Shown: piece after piece, positions 49,272 to 60,061 of the stretch | Numbering within the stretch: the stretch's first letter is position 1 | Layout of the letters: every line of letters starts with the position of its first letter | DNA from: Huiozyma naganishii CBS 8797 | Taxonomy: Eukaryota > Ascomycota > Saccharomycetes > Saccharomycetales > Saccharomycetaceae | Direction: 5' to 3' | Assembly: GCF_000348985.1 (NCBI RefSeq) | Contig: NC_035925.1 | Span: forward strand, 929,247-993,246 | DNA length: 64,000 nt | The notes under the pieces: model-generated | What the model was told of the DNA's origin: nothing | Seen by the model: only the letters and a program-made list of their open reading frames with translations | Database searches by the model: none | Program-made: the position numbers and the translations under genes

Positions 49272-51257
49272 CTAAGTTCTAATGCTACGGAGTGCGGCGC
49301 CCTTCAGAGCCTTCGCTGCTGCGACCTGTTTAGCCTCTTTCTTTGTTCTCCCAGTGCCCTCGCCCAGCATGATAGCTGTCCCCTTCACAAAGCACCTCGC
49401 TTTGAAACCTCCATCTGCAGTTGGGAGGATCTTATAGTCAGGGAAACGGTGGTGTTGATTCAACAGAGTATACAGATCGCGAGCAGCCATTAAAGGTCCA
49501 AACGCATTTGGTCGCTCTTGGGGGCCCACTTTATTCTCTGTGTTATACTGGTTCAGTGTTTGCATTGGGGATGGGAGTGGAGGAGACATATTTGCGACTT
49601 TTGGTTGGTGTGTCTGCAATTTCATGGGAAGCCCCGTTGTCGTGGCCTGTTGCTTATCAAACGGAGATACCAGTTTCGGCATCGGCTTCAATGGCGGCAT
49701 TTTTGGTTTCGCAGCATTGACACCTGTGTCCAAGTAATTCTTCTCAGTTCTAGGTAGATTGGTGTTTGCGACTCCAGATTGCGAATGATTCGGAACGGCT
49801 GAGAACCCATCAGTGTCTATCCCTGGAACATTATTGCTCGGTTTACCGTTTGTATCTTGCACTGACGAATTCTTCAACGCTTCGGTGAAAATGGAGCTCA
49901 CAATGACATCCATCTTGCTCATAAGATCTTTTTTGAACTGCTCCATATCGAGTGGGGATTTTGTTTCCTGGATAGGAACGACAGGAGGTTGGTCATCAAG
50001 GACACTCTCCTCGTCATCGGAGCTCTCTTCAGTGCTGGAACTCTCCTCGCTACTGGAGCTTTCCTCGCTACTGGAATCTTCCTCGTTGCTGGAACTCTCC
50101 ACGTGGTGGCCGCTGCCATCACTGCTACCGTATTTCACATACGCGGGATTCATGTTGGAATCTGGAAGCTGTTCAACAGGATTCTCTTCAGACTCGTTAG
50201 GGACAATATCGAACAGCGAGTACTTGGCTATTAGTTCCGGTTTGTCGAGAGCTGCCATGGCTGCCCTGCGCTCCGCGTCCTTGACGTTAGCGCCGCTGCC
50301 CTCGGAGAGGACAATATTTCCCAAAAGCGCCTGGACCTTAAAGGGGGACGTCTGTGTCATTCTCCTGTAGGTAAGCTTTCCACCAGTTTTGTTAAACTGG
50401 AGGAGCTCTGCAAGCTCTCCCTTGGCGTTCTTGTTCAGCGGGGTGTTGAGCATTTCGGGTCCGAAGAGTTGTAACTGCTCCTCTGAGAGTTTCTCGATCC
50501 AATCTGCTAGTTCTTGGAACTCGGTCTTAAACCTGTCAACGACAAATGCTCCGATGTACGCCTCGACGACGTCAGCGTGGTACTTGGAGAAGCTGTCTCG
50601 TATTTTCATCTTGTACCCGGGGACGTTCGCCCTGAGTCGCTGCTTGAACCCAAGCCGCGAGCATATCTTCTCCAGGTTATTGTTGTTGACGATGGCAGAC
50701 TTCATCCGCGAGAGCGCGCCCTCATTCGCGTATGGGTACTTCTTGTACAGAAAGTAAGCGACGATGGCGCCGAGCCAACTGTCCCCGAGGAACTCGAGTC
50801 GCTCATTTGACATCACGGTTCGCTCTGCCGCGGAGAGGTGAACATTCATGTTCGGGAAACTTCGGTGTACGAAGGCGAGGTTCTCCAGCTGCGCATCAGA
50901 GACAACTGGGTACTGGATGAAACAGTGCACGGGTGACTCGTTCGCGTCAAAGCGGAACACCTCGAACATGTGTTCCAAGTCGAGTGCTTCGCGATTCTCG
51001 ACGAGGTACGAGCCGATCTGCGCTGCAGGGCTCGCAGCGATCGCCTCGGAGAGCGGATCACCACTCTTTGAGCCCATCGTTTTCAACTCCCCAGTGGGGA
51101 AGCTGCACTCGTAAACGGTCCGTGCTGCCTCGAGCAACGCAGCGCACGCGCTCTGCAACTTGAAGAACCGTCTGACGTTGTCCGCGGGCGACCGCGCTCC
51201 GCCTGCAGCGAGCAGGGCCGCGCCACTTGCATTATCTGGTGGGACTACAGCAGACAT
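49272..51257 (-). CDS. DCR1: Budding-yeast Dicer Dcr1 (RNase III with two dsRBDs)
   Basis: Dcr1 cuts double-stranded RNA into small interfering RNAs for Argonaute. The 661-residue protein has an N-terminal domain (1-120) and a single RNase III domain (about 120-270). The signature is NERLEFLGDSW with Glu155 and Asp159, and KYHADVVEAYIGA supplies Asp229 and Glu232, so all four metal-binding acids are present. A first dsRBD lies at 275-340. An acidic Ser/Glu tract (387-418) and a long linker follow. A second dsRBD closes the protein (587-655, ending GRTKKEAKQVAAAKALKG). Two dsRBDs separated by a linker identify budding-yeast Dicer rather than Rnt1, which has one. No Argonaute gene is in this window. 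Confidence 0.93.
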   Translation of the reverse strand: MSAVVPPDNASGAALLAAGGARSPADNVRRFFKLQSACAALLEAARTVYECSFPTGELKTMGSKSGDPLSEAIAASPAAQIGSYLVENREALDLEHMFEVFRFDANESPVHCFIQYPVVSDAQLENLAFVHRSFPNMNVHLSAAERTVMSNERLEFLGDSWLGAIVAYFLYKKYPYANEGALSRMKSAIVNNNNLEKICSRLGFKQRLRANVPGYKMKIRDSFSKYHADVVEAYIGAFVVDRFKTEFQELADWIEKLSEEQLQLFGPEMLNTPLNKNAKGELAELLQFNKTGGKLTYRRMTQTSPFKVQALLGNIVLSEGSGANVKDAERRAAMAALDKPELIAKYSLFDIVPNESEENPVEQLPDSNMNPAYVKYGSSDGSGHHVESSSNEEDSSSEESSSSEESSSTEESSDDEESVLDDQPPVVPIQETKSPLDMEQFKKDLMSKMDVIVSSIFTEALKNSSVQDTNGKPSNNVPGIDTDGFSAVPNHSQSGVANTNLPRTEKNYLDTGVNAAKPKMPPLKPMPKLVSPFDKQQATTTGLPMKLQTHQPKVANMSPPLPSPMQTLNQYNTENKVGPQERPNAFGPLMAARDLYTLLNQHHRFPDYKILPTADGGFKARCFVKGTAIMLGEGTGRTKKEAKQVAAAKALKGAALRSIRT

Positions 51258-51472
51258 GTAAGTTCACGGATGTGGTGTGCTGCTGGCGATGGATCTACTC
51301 GCGATGGGAGAACCCCTCTCGGCTCTGCGCCGCGTCTCTCCACTGCCGATTTGGTGATGCAGAATATTAATATTTAAAAGGCAAAGAGATGGATCTGAGG
51401 ATTTGCAACACTCAGAAGATACACTTCTCCAGTCTCGGTCCTGCCTGGTCGGTACAACGAGACACCATACAT

Positions 51473-53387
51473 ATGATGCAGCGTGTGAGAAGAGGGAAGA
51501 GGGTTGTGTTGCTGGCGACACTGTTTGTTATGGCGTCCACTTTCTTGGCGGTTTTCTACCGCAGCAGCAAGTACAGTTTGGTGCCAAGACACCCAAAGTC
51601 TCCCAAGATAAATCTCGAGTCTGCTGCTATGCCTACATCGCCTACGGAAGGCGATGAGGGAAGTGTGAAACCAGATACAACCTCAGGGGACGGGGTTCCA
51701 GTTGACGATGTAATTTCCGGCGGAAATTACACCAGAGTGTTGACACCGTACTCTCCCTGGAGATACCTTGTTGACGTCCGGACACATGGCAGGAAACTGG
51801 GCTCTTCAGCTAGTGGAAAGGACAAACTACTTACCGAATGGATTGCCGATGACGAGGGGCCCGATCAGCAGGGAGGAGAAGTGCAAAGTGCTCGTCGAAG
51901 CGTTGTACCACGACAACGATGACTGGTCGCACCAGCAGAATATGAACGGGTTCCCCTCAGACCACGCAAACGAGGAATTTGCAAGCGTCATGATGGAGAG
52001 ACTCAGAATATACAACTACTGCTTCATAGAAGGCGGCATCGATGTAGCGGACGTGTGGTCGCCGCAACTGGGCAGCAGCCCACTTGAGTTCCAGCACAGC
52101 ATGTTCCCCTTTCTCCGGATCCCAGGGGAGGGTGAAGACGCGTTGCTTCCGACAGTGGTTGACCTTAGCACCATGCATAAGGTGCCCCTGCACCCAGCGC
52201 AGCTTGACATCCACAACCACAATCGCAACTTTTGGCGAAGTTGGAGCAATATGGCCCAGGGGAGGGGGATCGTCACTACCTTTAGCGCCAAGAAGTTTTC
52301 TGACTTCTTCTTCAGACAGCTGAAAGTACTTCAATATCACAACAACGAACTGCCGATTCAAATCATAGTTCAGGACAACGAGTTCTCAGACGATTTCATA
52401 GCAGAAATAGCCGCTGCAGGGGAAAGAACGAAGCAATCACTGTACCTTGTGAAGATCTCAAAACTCCTGGATCCTGCAAACCAGAAATACCTCTCCGGGT
52501 GGATTAACAAACTGCTTGCCAACCTGTTCAATACTTTCGAAGAGTTCATCCTTTTGGATGCAGATGTCGTCCCTTATGCCGCACCGCATACATACTTCAG
52601 TACTAAGGAGTATACATCCACAGGTTTGTACATGTTCCAAGATAGAGCTCTCTTAAGCGAAACGGAAACTATTTGTACAGACACTTTGAACAGCCTCGAA
52701 CCGTCAAAGCAAGAAGTTGAACTTCTCGGATCATACCTACAGTTTACGCATACAATGGACTTACAGGGCAAAACGCAGGAGGAGAGTACGTACACAGCCC
52801 TGTTCAAGAAGAAACTGCCACATAACGTCGAAACGGGACTGGTTACCGCCAACAAGAAGAGCAAGATGTTCGGGCTGGTTACTAGTCTAATGTTGAACTT
52901 GAACACGAAGCTGCGCGCGTGTTTTTGGGGGGATAAAGAATTTTATTGGCTTGGTCCCTTATTCGCCGGAGTATCATACACAATAGAACCAACGCCGGCT
53001 GCTCTAACTGGGTTCCCCCTCAGAAGATACGAAAACGACATCTACCAGAACACTACTCTTTGCGACACACACATTGCACATGTCCGTGATCATGAGCTAT
53101 CTTGGATTAACGGCGGGCTGAGGACTTTCAAACCTGAAGCGAACATAAACTACAAAAATATCGAAAACCCTCCAGCGAAAATGTCTGGCTGCTTGATACC
53201 AGATCCAGCTCACGGACCATGGGTACGAGAGAAACGTGTATTTGGTCACATTCATTGCGCGGCCGTCGTGGAACCAGACCTCGATTTGACCCCCTACGGA
53301 GAGGTCATAAGGTTTGATGAGGAGACACAGCAGAGGACGGACGACATTTCCAAAATATGGAATTCAAACATTGATGAACATGTATAA
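51473..53387 (+). pseudogene. MNN1-family alpha-1,3-mannosyltransferase with a frameshift
   Basis: This is a type II Golgi mannosyltransferase of the MNN1/MNT2/MNT3 family, which adds terminal alpha-1,3-mannose to glycans. The start MMQRVRRGKR precedes a membrane anchor (VVLLATLFVMASTFLAVF); an upstream in-frame ATG at 51389 lies just after a TATA-like stretch. The first part (to about 51860) and the rest (open to 53387) are in different frames, offset by one extra base near a G run at 51856-51859. The catalytic part is well preserved: LPIQIIVQDNEFS, the DxD motif in EEFILLDADVVPY, and GDKEFYWLGPLFAG. Either a young pseudogene or a sequencing indel. Confidence 0.85.
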
Positions 53388-55270
53388 CAAGATTACCCCC
53401 ATAGTACATTCGGGTCAAAAGGCCCGTTTTTGTCCTTCGATTTGTTCCACAACGTATATGAAGGATTATATATGAAACATTTTAATTTATTACCCATCTC
53501 TGGCATGTTTGCCACGGTCCACTACCCTTCTGAAAAATAGAATCGGAAAGGAACTCTTTTGTTTTATTGCGTTGTCCAAGTCATCCCCCGTACCTTCTCT
53601 TGTTCTGATCTTAGTAAAATGTATTTAAAGCTTTATGACGCTGAGCTTCGATATAACATAATAAAAGCAACCTGCTTAAAAATAAAGGAAGATGTGTAAC
53701 ATTATTTTGACGTAGGTCATACGGATTACAACGCAAGTAACTATTCATAGTATAACACATGATAAAACAGGTCAGATAGCATTTTATCTTCTCGAGCTCA
53801 TTTTCTTATCCATCCATAGGCCAGTTCCCAGTCTCAACTTCAAATGCCTGCTCCTTAATATGCAACAATCTCCCAATTGCCTACTTCAAGGTAGGATAGA
53901 TGGACGATTCGACCCTATGTCAAATGAGGAGCAAAATATACTGTATACTTTCCTCTCCATCCCGTAACTGTTGGCTAGGTCCAACACTCTCAAAATTGGT
54001 CAGTATTTCATTCCGTAGCCAAGTCTGAGTGTTTGAGTACCGATCTTGAAGTGTTCAGCCTATTGGGAATCAACTACGGTTTTGTTCCAAGCAAAATCAA
54101 AAAAATTAAAAGTACCGTTCTTCAAGATCTTCAATGGCCCTTTCACTAAATCCCTTCCATTTCCCACTGGAAAGGTATCGTATCCTGCACGGGTAGCTGA
54201 ATTTGAGCAAATTATGTATCCCAGATATTCTACGGTTCCGGAATACGATCATTTAAGAGTGTGGACTTCGCGGGGCCCGCCTGAACCCCACCACCGACCA
54301 TTACCGCCGGATTATTAGCGTGGCACATGATGATTACCGCGGGGTCGGATCATTGTTGACCGACCCCGCCGGAAAAACTATACACCGCAAAAGATCCGGC
54401 TTTTTTCAAACTTTATCCGGAAAGTTGTTCCGTAACGCTTGTTGGGCTTGTCAGACAATGACGTACCCAATGCGCGATATACTAACCTCGTTTGGAGCGC
54501 CGCAATAGGTCCAAGTTTTACTTGCGGATGAGTGGTTTTCTTTGAGTGGACATTCACGCTGGGACAATCGTTTATTTTCCGTTCCCCTCCCTTGTGGCGA
54601 ACCCCCTTCTGTATTTTAGCTGTTCGAAAATATGATTGAACATACGTGAGAAGGAGATACTGCAGTAAATTCTAAGCTGCCTTGTGCTTCTGTCTAAGGA
54701 TCTGTGGTCCGACGGTAAAGCGAAACTGTAAATTTGCCCAAGCTCAATGTAGATTTGGGCCTGGGGATAAGCGCAAGAGACTTCAATAATCTATCTTTAG
54801 CATATGTTTCTTCTCTTCTTATTGCTCACGGGTGTTCCTGAGGAAGAGGAAATTGCCTTCCGCGTTTTCGGAATATTAAGAGATGGGAATACAACCTTCT
54901 CATTATCCGTTCAACGGGATACAATCTTCCGAAAACATTCGGCCCACTACGGTCCGTCCGGGGAAATGTGGAGCAAACGCGGGGTCCCCACAAGAAAACT
55001 CCATGCTTATGATTTAACTCAGCTTACAGGTAAGCATGAAATTTTAGTGTGTCAGCGCTTACCTCCTAACAATAACATTATTCCCTCAACATCACACGAT
55101 GAAATTACAGTTTGTTGTTAACTGCCGTATCGTAAAGGAACACGGGGCTCTTTTGATCACCTATAAATGAGCTCCTTTATGTGCTAGCAATTCCATTAGT
55201 GTCATTTTCCGTTTACTCCTTCAAATATAGATTATCGCCAGAAATCAGATAGCTCATAATCAAAGTTAAA
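53388..55270. other. Long intergenic region, HXT promoter side
   Basis: This 1.9 kb separates the mannosyltransferase from the hexose transporter. I find no supported gene; ORFs at 54046-54318 and 54804-55121 have no known similarity. It contains a glucose-regulation-like cluster at 54270-54419 and two more CGGANNA-type sites at 54903-54909 and 54925-54931. Confidence 0.6.
54270..54419. promoter_or_regulatory. Mig1/Rgt1-like site cluster with a GC palindrome
   Basis: Mig1-type cores (GCGGGG or GTGGGG on either strand) lie at 54270-54275, 54286-54291, 54339-54344 and 54364-54369. Rgt1-type CGGANNA sites lie at 54308-54314, 54346-54352, 54370-54376 and 54413-54419. The two inner Mig1 cores form the outer parts of a perfect inverted repeat, GCGGGGTCGG with an 11-base spacer (54339-54369). 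The cluster is about 850-1000 bp before the HXT start, a plausible distance for hexose transporter promoters. Assignment is by motif only. Confidence 0.6.
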
Positions 55271-56979
55271 ATGATCAATAATCCAGCACATGAAGGAGTA
55301 CAGGACCCTTCACAGGATACCGACCTTCATTCACCTGAAACCAGTTCAGTGCTAACAAGAGAATCGGAAAAGGTCGCTGATTCTCAGATAAATGTGAACA
55401 CCCAGAACATTGCTCCTGCTGAAATGACCAAAAAAGCCAGCTTCCGCTTACGTCACTGTTTCCATTCTATGTTTGATGATAGCCTTTGGTGGTTACGTCT
55501 ACGGTTGGGATACCGGTACCATTGGTGGGTTCTTGAATCATGAGGATTTCTTAAGGAGATTTGGGACAAAAACATAGTGACGGAACCTACTACTTCTCCA
55601 ACCCAAGAATGGGGTTGATTGTTGCTATTTTCAACATTGGTTGTGCTATCGGTGGTTTGGCTTGGTCAAGATTGGGTGATATCTACGGTCGTAGATTAGC
55701 TCTCGTCTGGGTCACTACTGTTTACATGATCGGTTTGATCATCTCCATAGCTTCTATTAACAAGTGGTATCAGTACTTTATCGGCAGAATTATTTCTGGT
55801 TGTGGTGTCGGTGGTATTGCTGTTTATTCTCCCCTTCTAATTTCTGAAGTGTCCCCAAAGCACGTCAGAGGTACATTGGTGTCTTGTTACCAACTGATGG
55901 TGACCCTTGGCATCTTCCTAGGTTACTGTACCAATTACGGTACGGAGCATGGCTATAGTAACTCCACCCAATGGAGAGTCCCCCTAGGTCTTGGTTTTGC
56001 ATGGGCACTTTTTATGATTGCCGCTATGTTCTTTGTCCCAGAATCTCCCCGTTTCTTGATTGAGGTTGGTAAGATGGAAGAGGCCAAAATTTCCATGGCA
56101 AGATCCAATAAGTTATCTGCCGACGATCCATCTGTAATTGCCGAGGTAGAGTACTTGGCTGCTGGTATCGAAGCTGAAAGAGAAGCTGGATCGGCAAGCT
56201 GGATGGAATTATTCTCCACCAAGGGAAAAATTCTTCAGAGAACTATATTGGGTGTTATGATTCAATCTTTGCAACAATTGACAGGTGCCAACTACTTCTT
56301 CTTCTACGGTACCCAAATTTTCCAAGCTGTTGGCCTACCAGACTCTTACGAAACTGCCATTGTCATTGGTATTGTTAACTTCGCCTCTACTTTTCCCTCT
56401 ATTTACTTTGTCGAGAGATTCGGTCGTCGTACCGGTTTGTTATGGGGTGCTGCGGGTATGATCTGCTGCTTTGTTGTCTTTGCTTCCGTCGGTGTCACGA
56501 GATTATATCCAAACGGTAGAGACCAACCATCTTCCAAGGGTGCCGGTAACTGTATGATTTGCTTCACCTGTTTTTTCATCTTCTGTTTTGCCACCACTTG
56601 GGCCCCAACTGCCTACGTTATTGTGTCCGAATCTTTCCCATTGAGAGTCAAGGCCAAGGGTATGGCTTTGTCCATTGCCGCCAACTGGATCTGGAACTTC
56701 TTGCTGGGTTTCTTCACTCCATTTATTACCGGTGCTATCAACTTCTACTACGGTTACGTCTTTATGGGCTGTCTGTGCTTTTCTTGGGTCTATGTTTTCT
56801 TCTTTGTCCCAGAAACAAAGGGGTTGTCATTGGAAGAAGTCAACATTATGTGGGAAGAAAGTGTCCTACCATGGAAATCAGCTTCTTGGGTCCCACCATC
56901 CAGGAGAGGTGCTGATTACAATGCTGATGCCATGGCTCACGACGATCAACCTTTTTATAAAAGAATGTTAGGGAAATAA
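55271..56979 (+). pseudogene. HXT: HXT-type hexose transporter with two frameshifts
   Basis: A major facilitator hexose transporter close to S. cerevisiae Hxt proteins. The sequence from 55561 is intact for about 470 residues, with [42 protein letters not shown] and the C-terminal [15 protein letters not shown]. The first 55 residues (55271-55430) are a normal HXT N-terminal tail. Between them the expected first membrane segment ([20 protein letters not shown]) is present but in a third frame. Each break is one extra A in an A run: six A at 55430-55435 and five A at 55568-55572. If the sequence is right this is a pseudogene; if the runs are miscounted it is a normal gene. Confidence 0.9.
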
Positions 56980-57061
56980 TCCTTTTTCCATTTCAAATAG
57001 TCCGAATATCTATTTTATTATGATGAGACAATGACTGCTGCAACTTAGTTATAAAATATTT

Positions 57062-58066
57062 TCAATCCGTGTCTAGTTTTCTTTTAGCATTTTCCAAATC
57101 TTGAATAGTAACACATGACCCACCGCATACAATAATGATTATGATGTCGCTGGGGGTCAATTTCTGGCCTAACGCCTTTTCCAAAATTTTATAATGGTAA
57201 GCGGTATGAATGGTTGCACCGCATGCTGGCTCTACAATTGCATTGAAATCATCAAGGTATCTGTAACATGTATTCAAGACATCAGAATCATGCAAAACCA
57301 CCGACCTAGATTTAAACTTTACCGCGTTATCAAATGCCTGACAGGATACATAAGAACTACCCAGAGAAGTTGCGATGCTATCAATCTTATTGAGCCGCAC
57401 TGGTTTCTCAGCCGCTAGGGAAAGGCCAAGCACATCACATCCTTTTGTCTCAACGGCAACCACTGGAATAGTGCATGCAAGTTGGTGGTTTTCCAGTCCG
57501 TGGACAATACCATTAAACAACCCCCCGCCTCCGACACTGCAGACTATTCCTTTTACTGCATCCAATTTTATATTTTCTTGGTTAAGAGCGTTTAGTATTT
57601 CATCAATCATAGTGGAGTGCCCTTCCCATAGCAGAGGATCGTCGAAAGGATTGACGTATATGGGTTGCACGGCATTGTTTGAGGCAATGACTGTACCCCG
57701 CAAATAATCATCTGCTTCCTTCCAATTGGAACCCTTCACAATAACTTCAGCGTTTGCTTTTCTAATTTTTTCCACCATCCTTGGCTTAGTGAGTGTAGGG
57801 ACGACGACCGTACAGGGAATTGATAGAATGTGGCAGGCAGTCGCCGCAGCAAGCCCAGCATTCCCCCCGGAGCTGGAAAATACATGAGGTGGTTTCTTCC
57901 CTTCAGACTTAATTTGTTCCACTCTTTTTTCAATTAGATGGCTTACACCCCTGATCTTAAAGCTACCACCGGGTTGCATGTTTTCGTACTTGAATAGGAA
58001 GGTCGGTCCATCACCGCCAGACAAGTTTTTGGGCAAAAGCGGTGTCTTGTTGTATAAAGCAGGCAT
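57062..58066 (-). CDS. CHA1: Catabolic L-serine/L-threonine dehydratase Cha1
   Basis: Cha1 is a PLP enzyme that deaminates serine and threonine so they can serve as nitrogen sources; it is induced by these amino acids. The start at 58066 (MPALYNKTPLLPKN) gives 334 residues (S. cerevisiae 360, which has a longer C-terminal tail). Lys37 in PGGSFKIRG is the Schiff-base lysine. SSGGNAG near residue 69 binds the phosphate region and VCSVGGGGLFNGI is the glycine loop. EPACGA and IIIIVCGGS are also conserved. A hAT element end lies 154 bp upstream, within the presumed promoter. SDL1 type is the alternative name for this family. Confidence 0.93.
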   Translation of the reverse strand: MPALYNKTPLLPKNLSGGDGPTFLFKYENMQPGGSFKIRGVSHLIEKRVEQIKSEGKKPPHVFSSSGGNAGLAAATACHILSIPCTVVVPTLTKPRMVEKIRKANAEVIVKGSNWKEADDYLRGTVIASNNAVQPIYVNPFDDPLLWEGHSTMIDEILNALNQENIKLDAVKGIVCSVGGGGLFNGIVHGLENHQLACTIPVVAVETKGCDVLGLSLAAEKPVRLNKIDSIATSLGSSYVSCQAFDNAVKFKSRSVVLHDSDVLNTCYRYLDDFNAIVEPACGATIHTAYHYKILEKALGQKLTPSDIIIIIVCGGSCVTIQDLENAKRKLDTD

Positions 58067-58219
58067 AATCGTATTGATCAAAACTATGTATCTCGCTTCA
58101 GGAAGATTCCCTTGTGACTAGCAATTCAGATATACACCTTCGAAACTAAGCTGTTTAACTGACTTGTTTTTCCTTATCAGTTAAGTTTTTGTGAGGATAA
58201 ATTGGGAACTCCCTTTGGA

Positions 58220-60061
58220 TAGACCTGGTGCGCGGGACTGGATCCCGCACGAAGAAAAAAAGTTTTTTGATCACGTTTTGGGCAGCGGAATTGAATTCCG
58301 CAAATGGAGACAGTTTTATATTACCCAGACCGCATTGCTTTCTTGCACAGTAAAGGATAAGCATAGCACTAATATCTACCTTTTGTACAAACCTTGCATT
58401 TCAAGTGCTGTCCGCAGCTTACGGGAACTACCCACAAGTGGCACTATTATCCCAGTATAATCACAGCAGGGATACTTGCTGGCCAACAGGCCAACCGATT
58501 ACTGTTGATATCACCAACGCAAAGAGTATCTCCCTACAGCAGTGCTGTCAATCGTATATTATGGCTATCACTGGCTTTTACTTTCTAGAAATGAACACAT
58601 TATTTACAGTTGCGGTCCCGAAGATTCTTTAGCCCTATGTCTTTAATTTCTTCAACAGACAGTTCGAGATTCAATGAGTTGACCGTGCTGCTTATAAGCA
58701 ATTCATTACCAGCACTCTCATCGCTCAAAGAATGCCGTTTATCGTTGTATATGGTTTTCAGTTTGCTAAATCTTCTTTCACTGCTAACAAAGGGGGCAAT
58801 GGTACTGAAAAAGTAATCTAGAACGCTTGGCAAAATACTGTGGTTGGAAACCGCAACGGTCGAATCACTCAAATTGGACCTCGTTTCATTCAGGTACTGT
58901 GATATGATATCCCAGGAAAGCAATGTTCTGAAAGAAAATACATCAGCAGTGTGAAATTCGCTGTTATTTTCGGGCAACAATTCGAAATCACAAAACTTCA
59001 AAATACGAATCTTTACCTTCATCTCATGCGCCAGACTCCCAGAATTGCCTAAAATTTTTAATCTCTTTGAGCAAGTGTTCCCTTAAAACTCTCTTAAAGT
59101 CCTTGACCGTTAATGCCATATTAGACCGACCGTCGTCAGCGAAAATTCCCTTGATCTCTTTCATTTTCATAACACTCATCGGGGGATCCATCATTTTCTG
59201 TCTCACTGCTCTCATCTCCATTTTCAATTATCTCAAAATTCATTATTTTGAATGCAATGTTGGTCAGTTCAGAATATACATCAACACAATGCTTTTGGGT
59301 AGATTTAAAAACTTTACTACAGCATCATGATGAAACAACGCACTCAACATATGAATGTAGGTAGAATCACAGGCTTTTGCGTAGTACTTTTCATACTTCG
59401 CTTTGAACTTTTGAAGTTCGACCGGTCCGCTCAAGAGCTCACTTAATCCACTAGCACAAACCGATGACATCTCTTTACAATATAGCAGTAATGGAAAGAA
59501 GCAAATACTAGCGGGCTTGCTTAAAGATAATATTTTCGTTAACGATTCGTACGGTGTCAAACCTTTATAGAGGATTTTAGCAGTTGAAACGTCGGCTCCA
59601 CAAAAGTCAACTTCCACCTAGTGTTACAATATGACGGCGGTAGTGTCTCCACACAGTCCTTGAAACTTTTCTTAAAAGTGAAACATTTTCTCAATTTCTT
59701 GGTCAGTGCCATTAGACGCTGGACAATATCCACTGAGCAGATATTAGGAAACAATTCAAGATTCTCTTCATCATTTTCTGAACCTGTGTTTTCTGTATCT
59801 GTTTGCAGGTTCTCATTAATATCATCGATTAAAGCTCTCAACAAACAGTTGAATTTGATGTACCGCACAGCCGTTGTGAGAGTTGAAAAAGGGAATTGCT
59901 CGTCTCATTTCAACGAATCTGTTGCTCCTATCACGGAAGCAGCATTATCCGTGCAACAGGAGGTGAGCAATTTTGATAGAGAGAAATTTTCATCAACGAA
60001 AGCAAGGTTTCTGTTAGCTCCTGCTTCTCTTTTGTTTCAACTTCTGAAAAGTAAATCGGAA
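58220..60061 (-). mobile_element. Decayed, truncated hAT DNA transposon
   Basis: The 3' end of the element starts at 58220 with TAGACCTGGTG, the same terminal sequence as the MITE at 35617-36024, and stays similar to it for about 250 bp. A transposase remnant on the minus strand follows from 58600. The other terminal repeat is missing: near 60062 the base composition jumps from AT-rich to GC-rich and the Y'-type helicase begins. The 8 bp before the end (CCTTTGGA, 58212-58219) therefore have no partner. hAT families (Rover, Roamer) are known in Saccharomycetaceae; I cannot say which this is. Confidence 0.8.
58600..60045 (-). pseudogene. hAT transposase remnant, multiple frameshifts
   Basis: Read on the minus strand, pieces of a hAT transposase follow in order across several frames. 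CCTDNAASV near 59940-59955 resembles the TDNA motif. CAVHQIQLFVE (codons at 59858-59869) is the CxxH motif. YCNTRWKLTF near 59610-59635 is the TRW motif. The C-terminal dimerisation region lies at 58600-59022 (PFVSSERRFSKLK in the SERxFS pattern). At least four frame changes and a stop after the CxxH region separate these pieces, and the N-terminal zinc finger part is absent. It cannot encode a working transposase. Confidence 0.82.

Noticed and set aside
49272..51257. RNT1 as the identity of the RNase III gene
   Set aside because: Rnt1 has one dsRBD and a different N-terminal domain; this protein has a second C-terminal dsRBD as in Dcr1.
58191..58460. 89-residue ORF at the hAT end
   Set aside because: It lies in the non-coding terminal region of the element; its match to an ORF at 35674-35988 reflects shared element DNA, not a protein.
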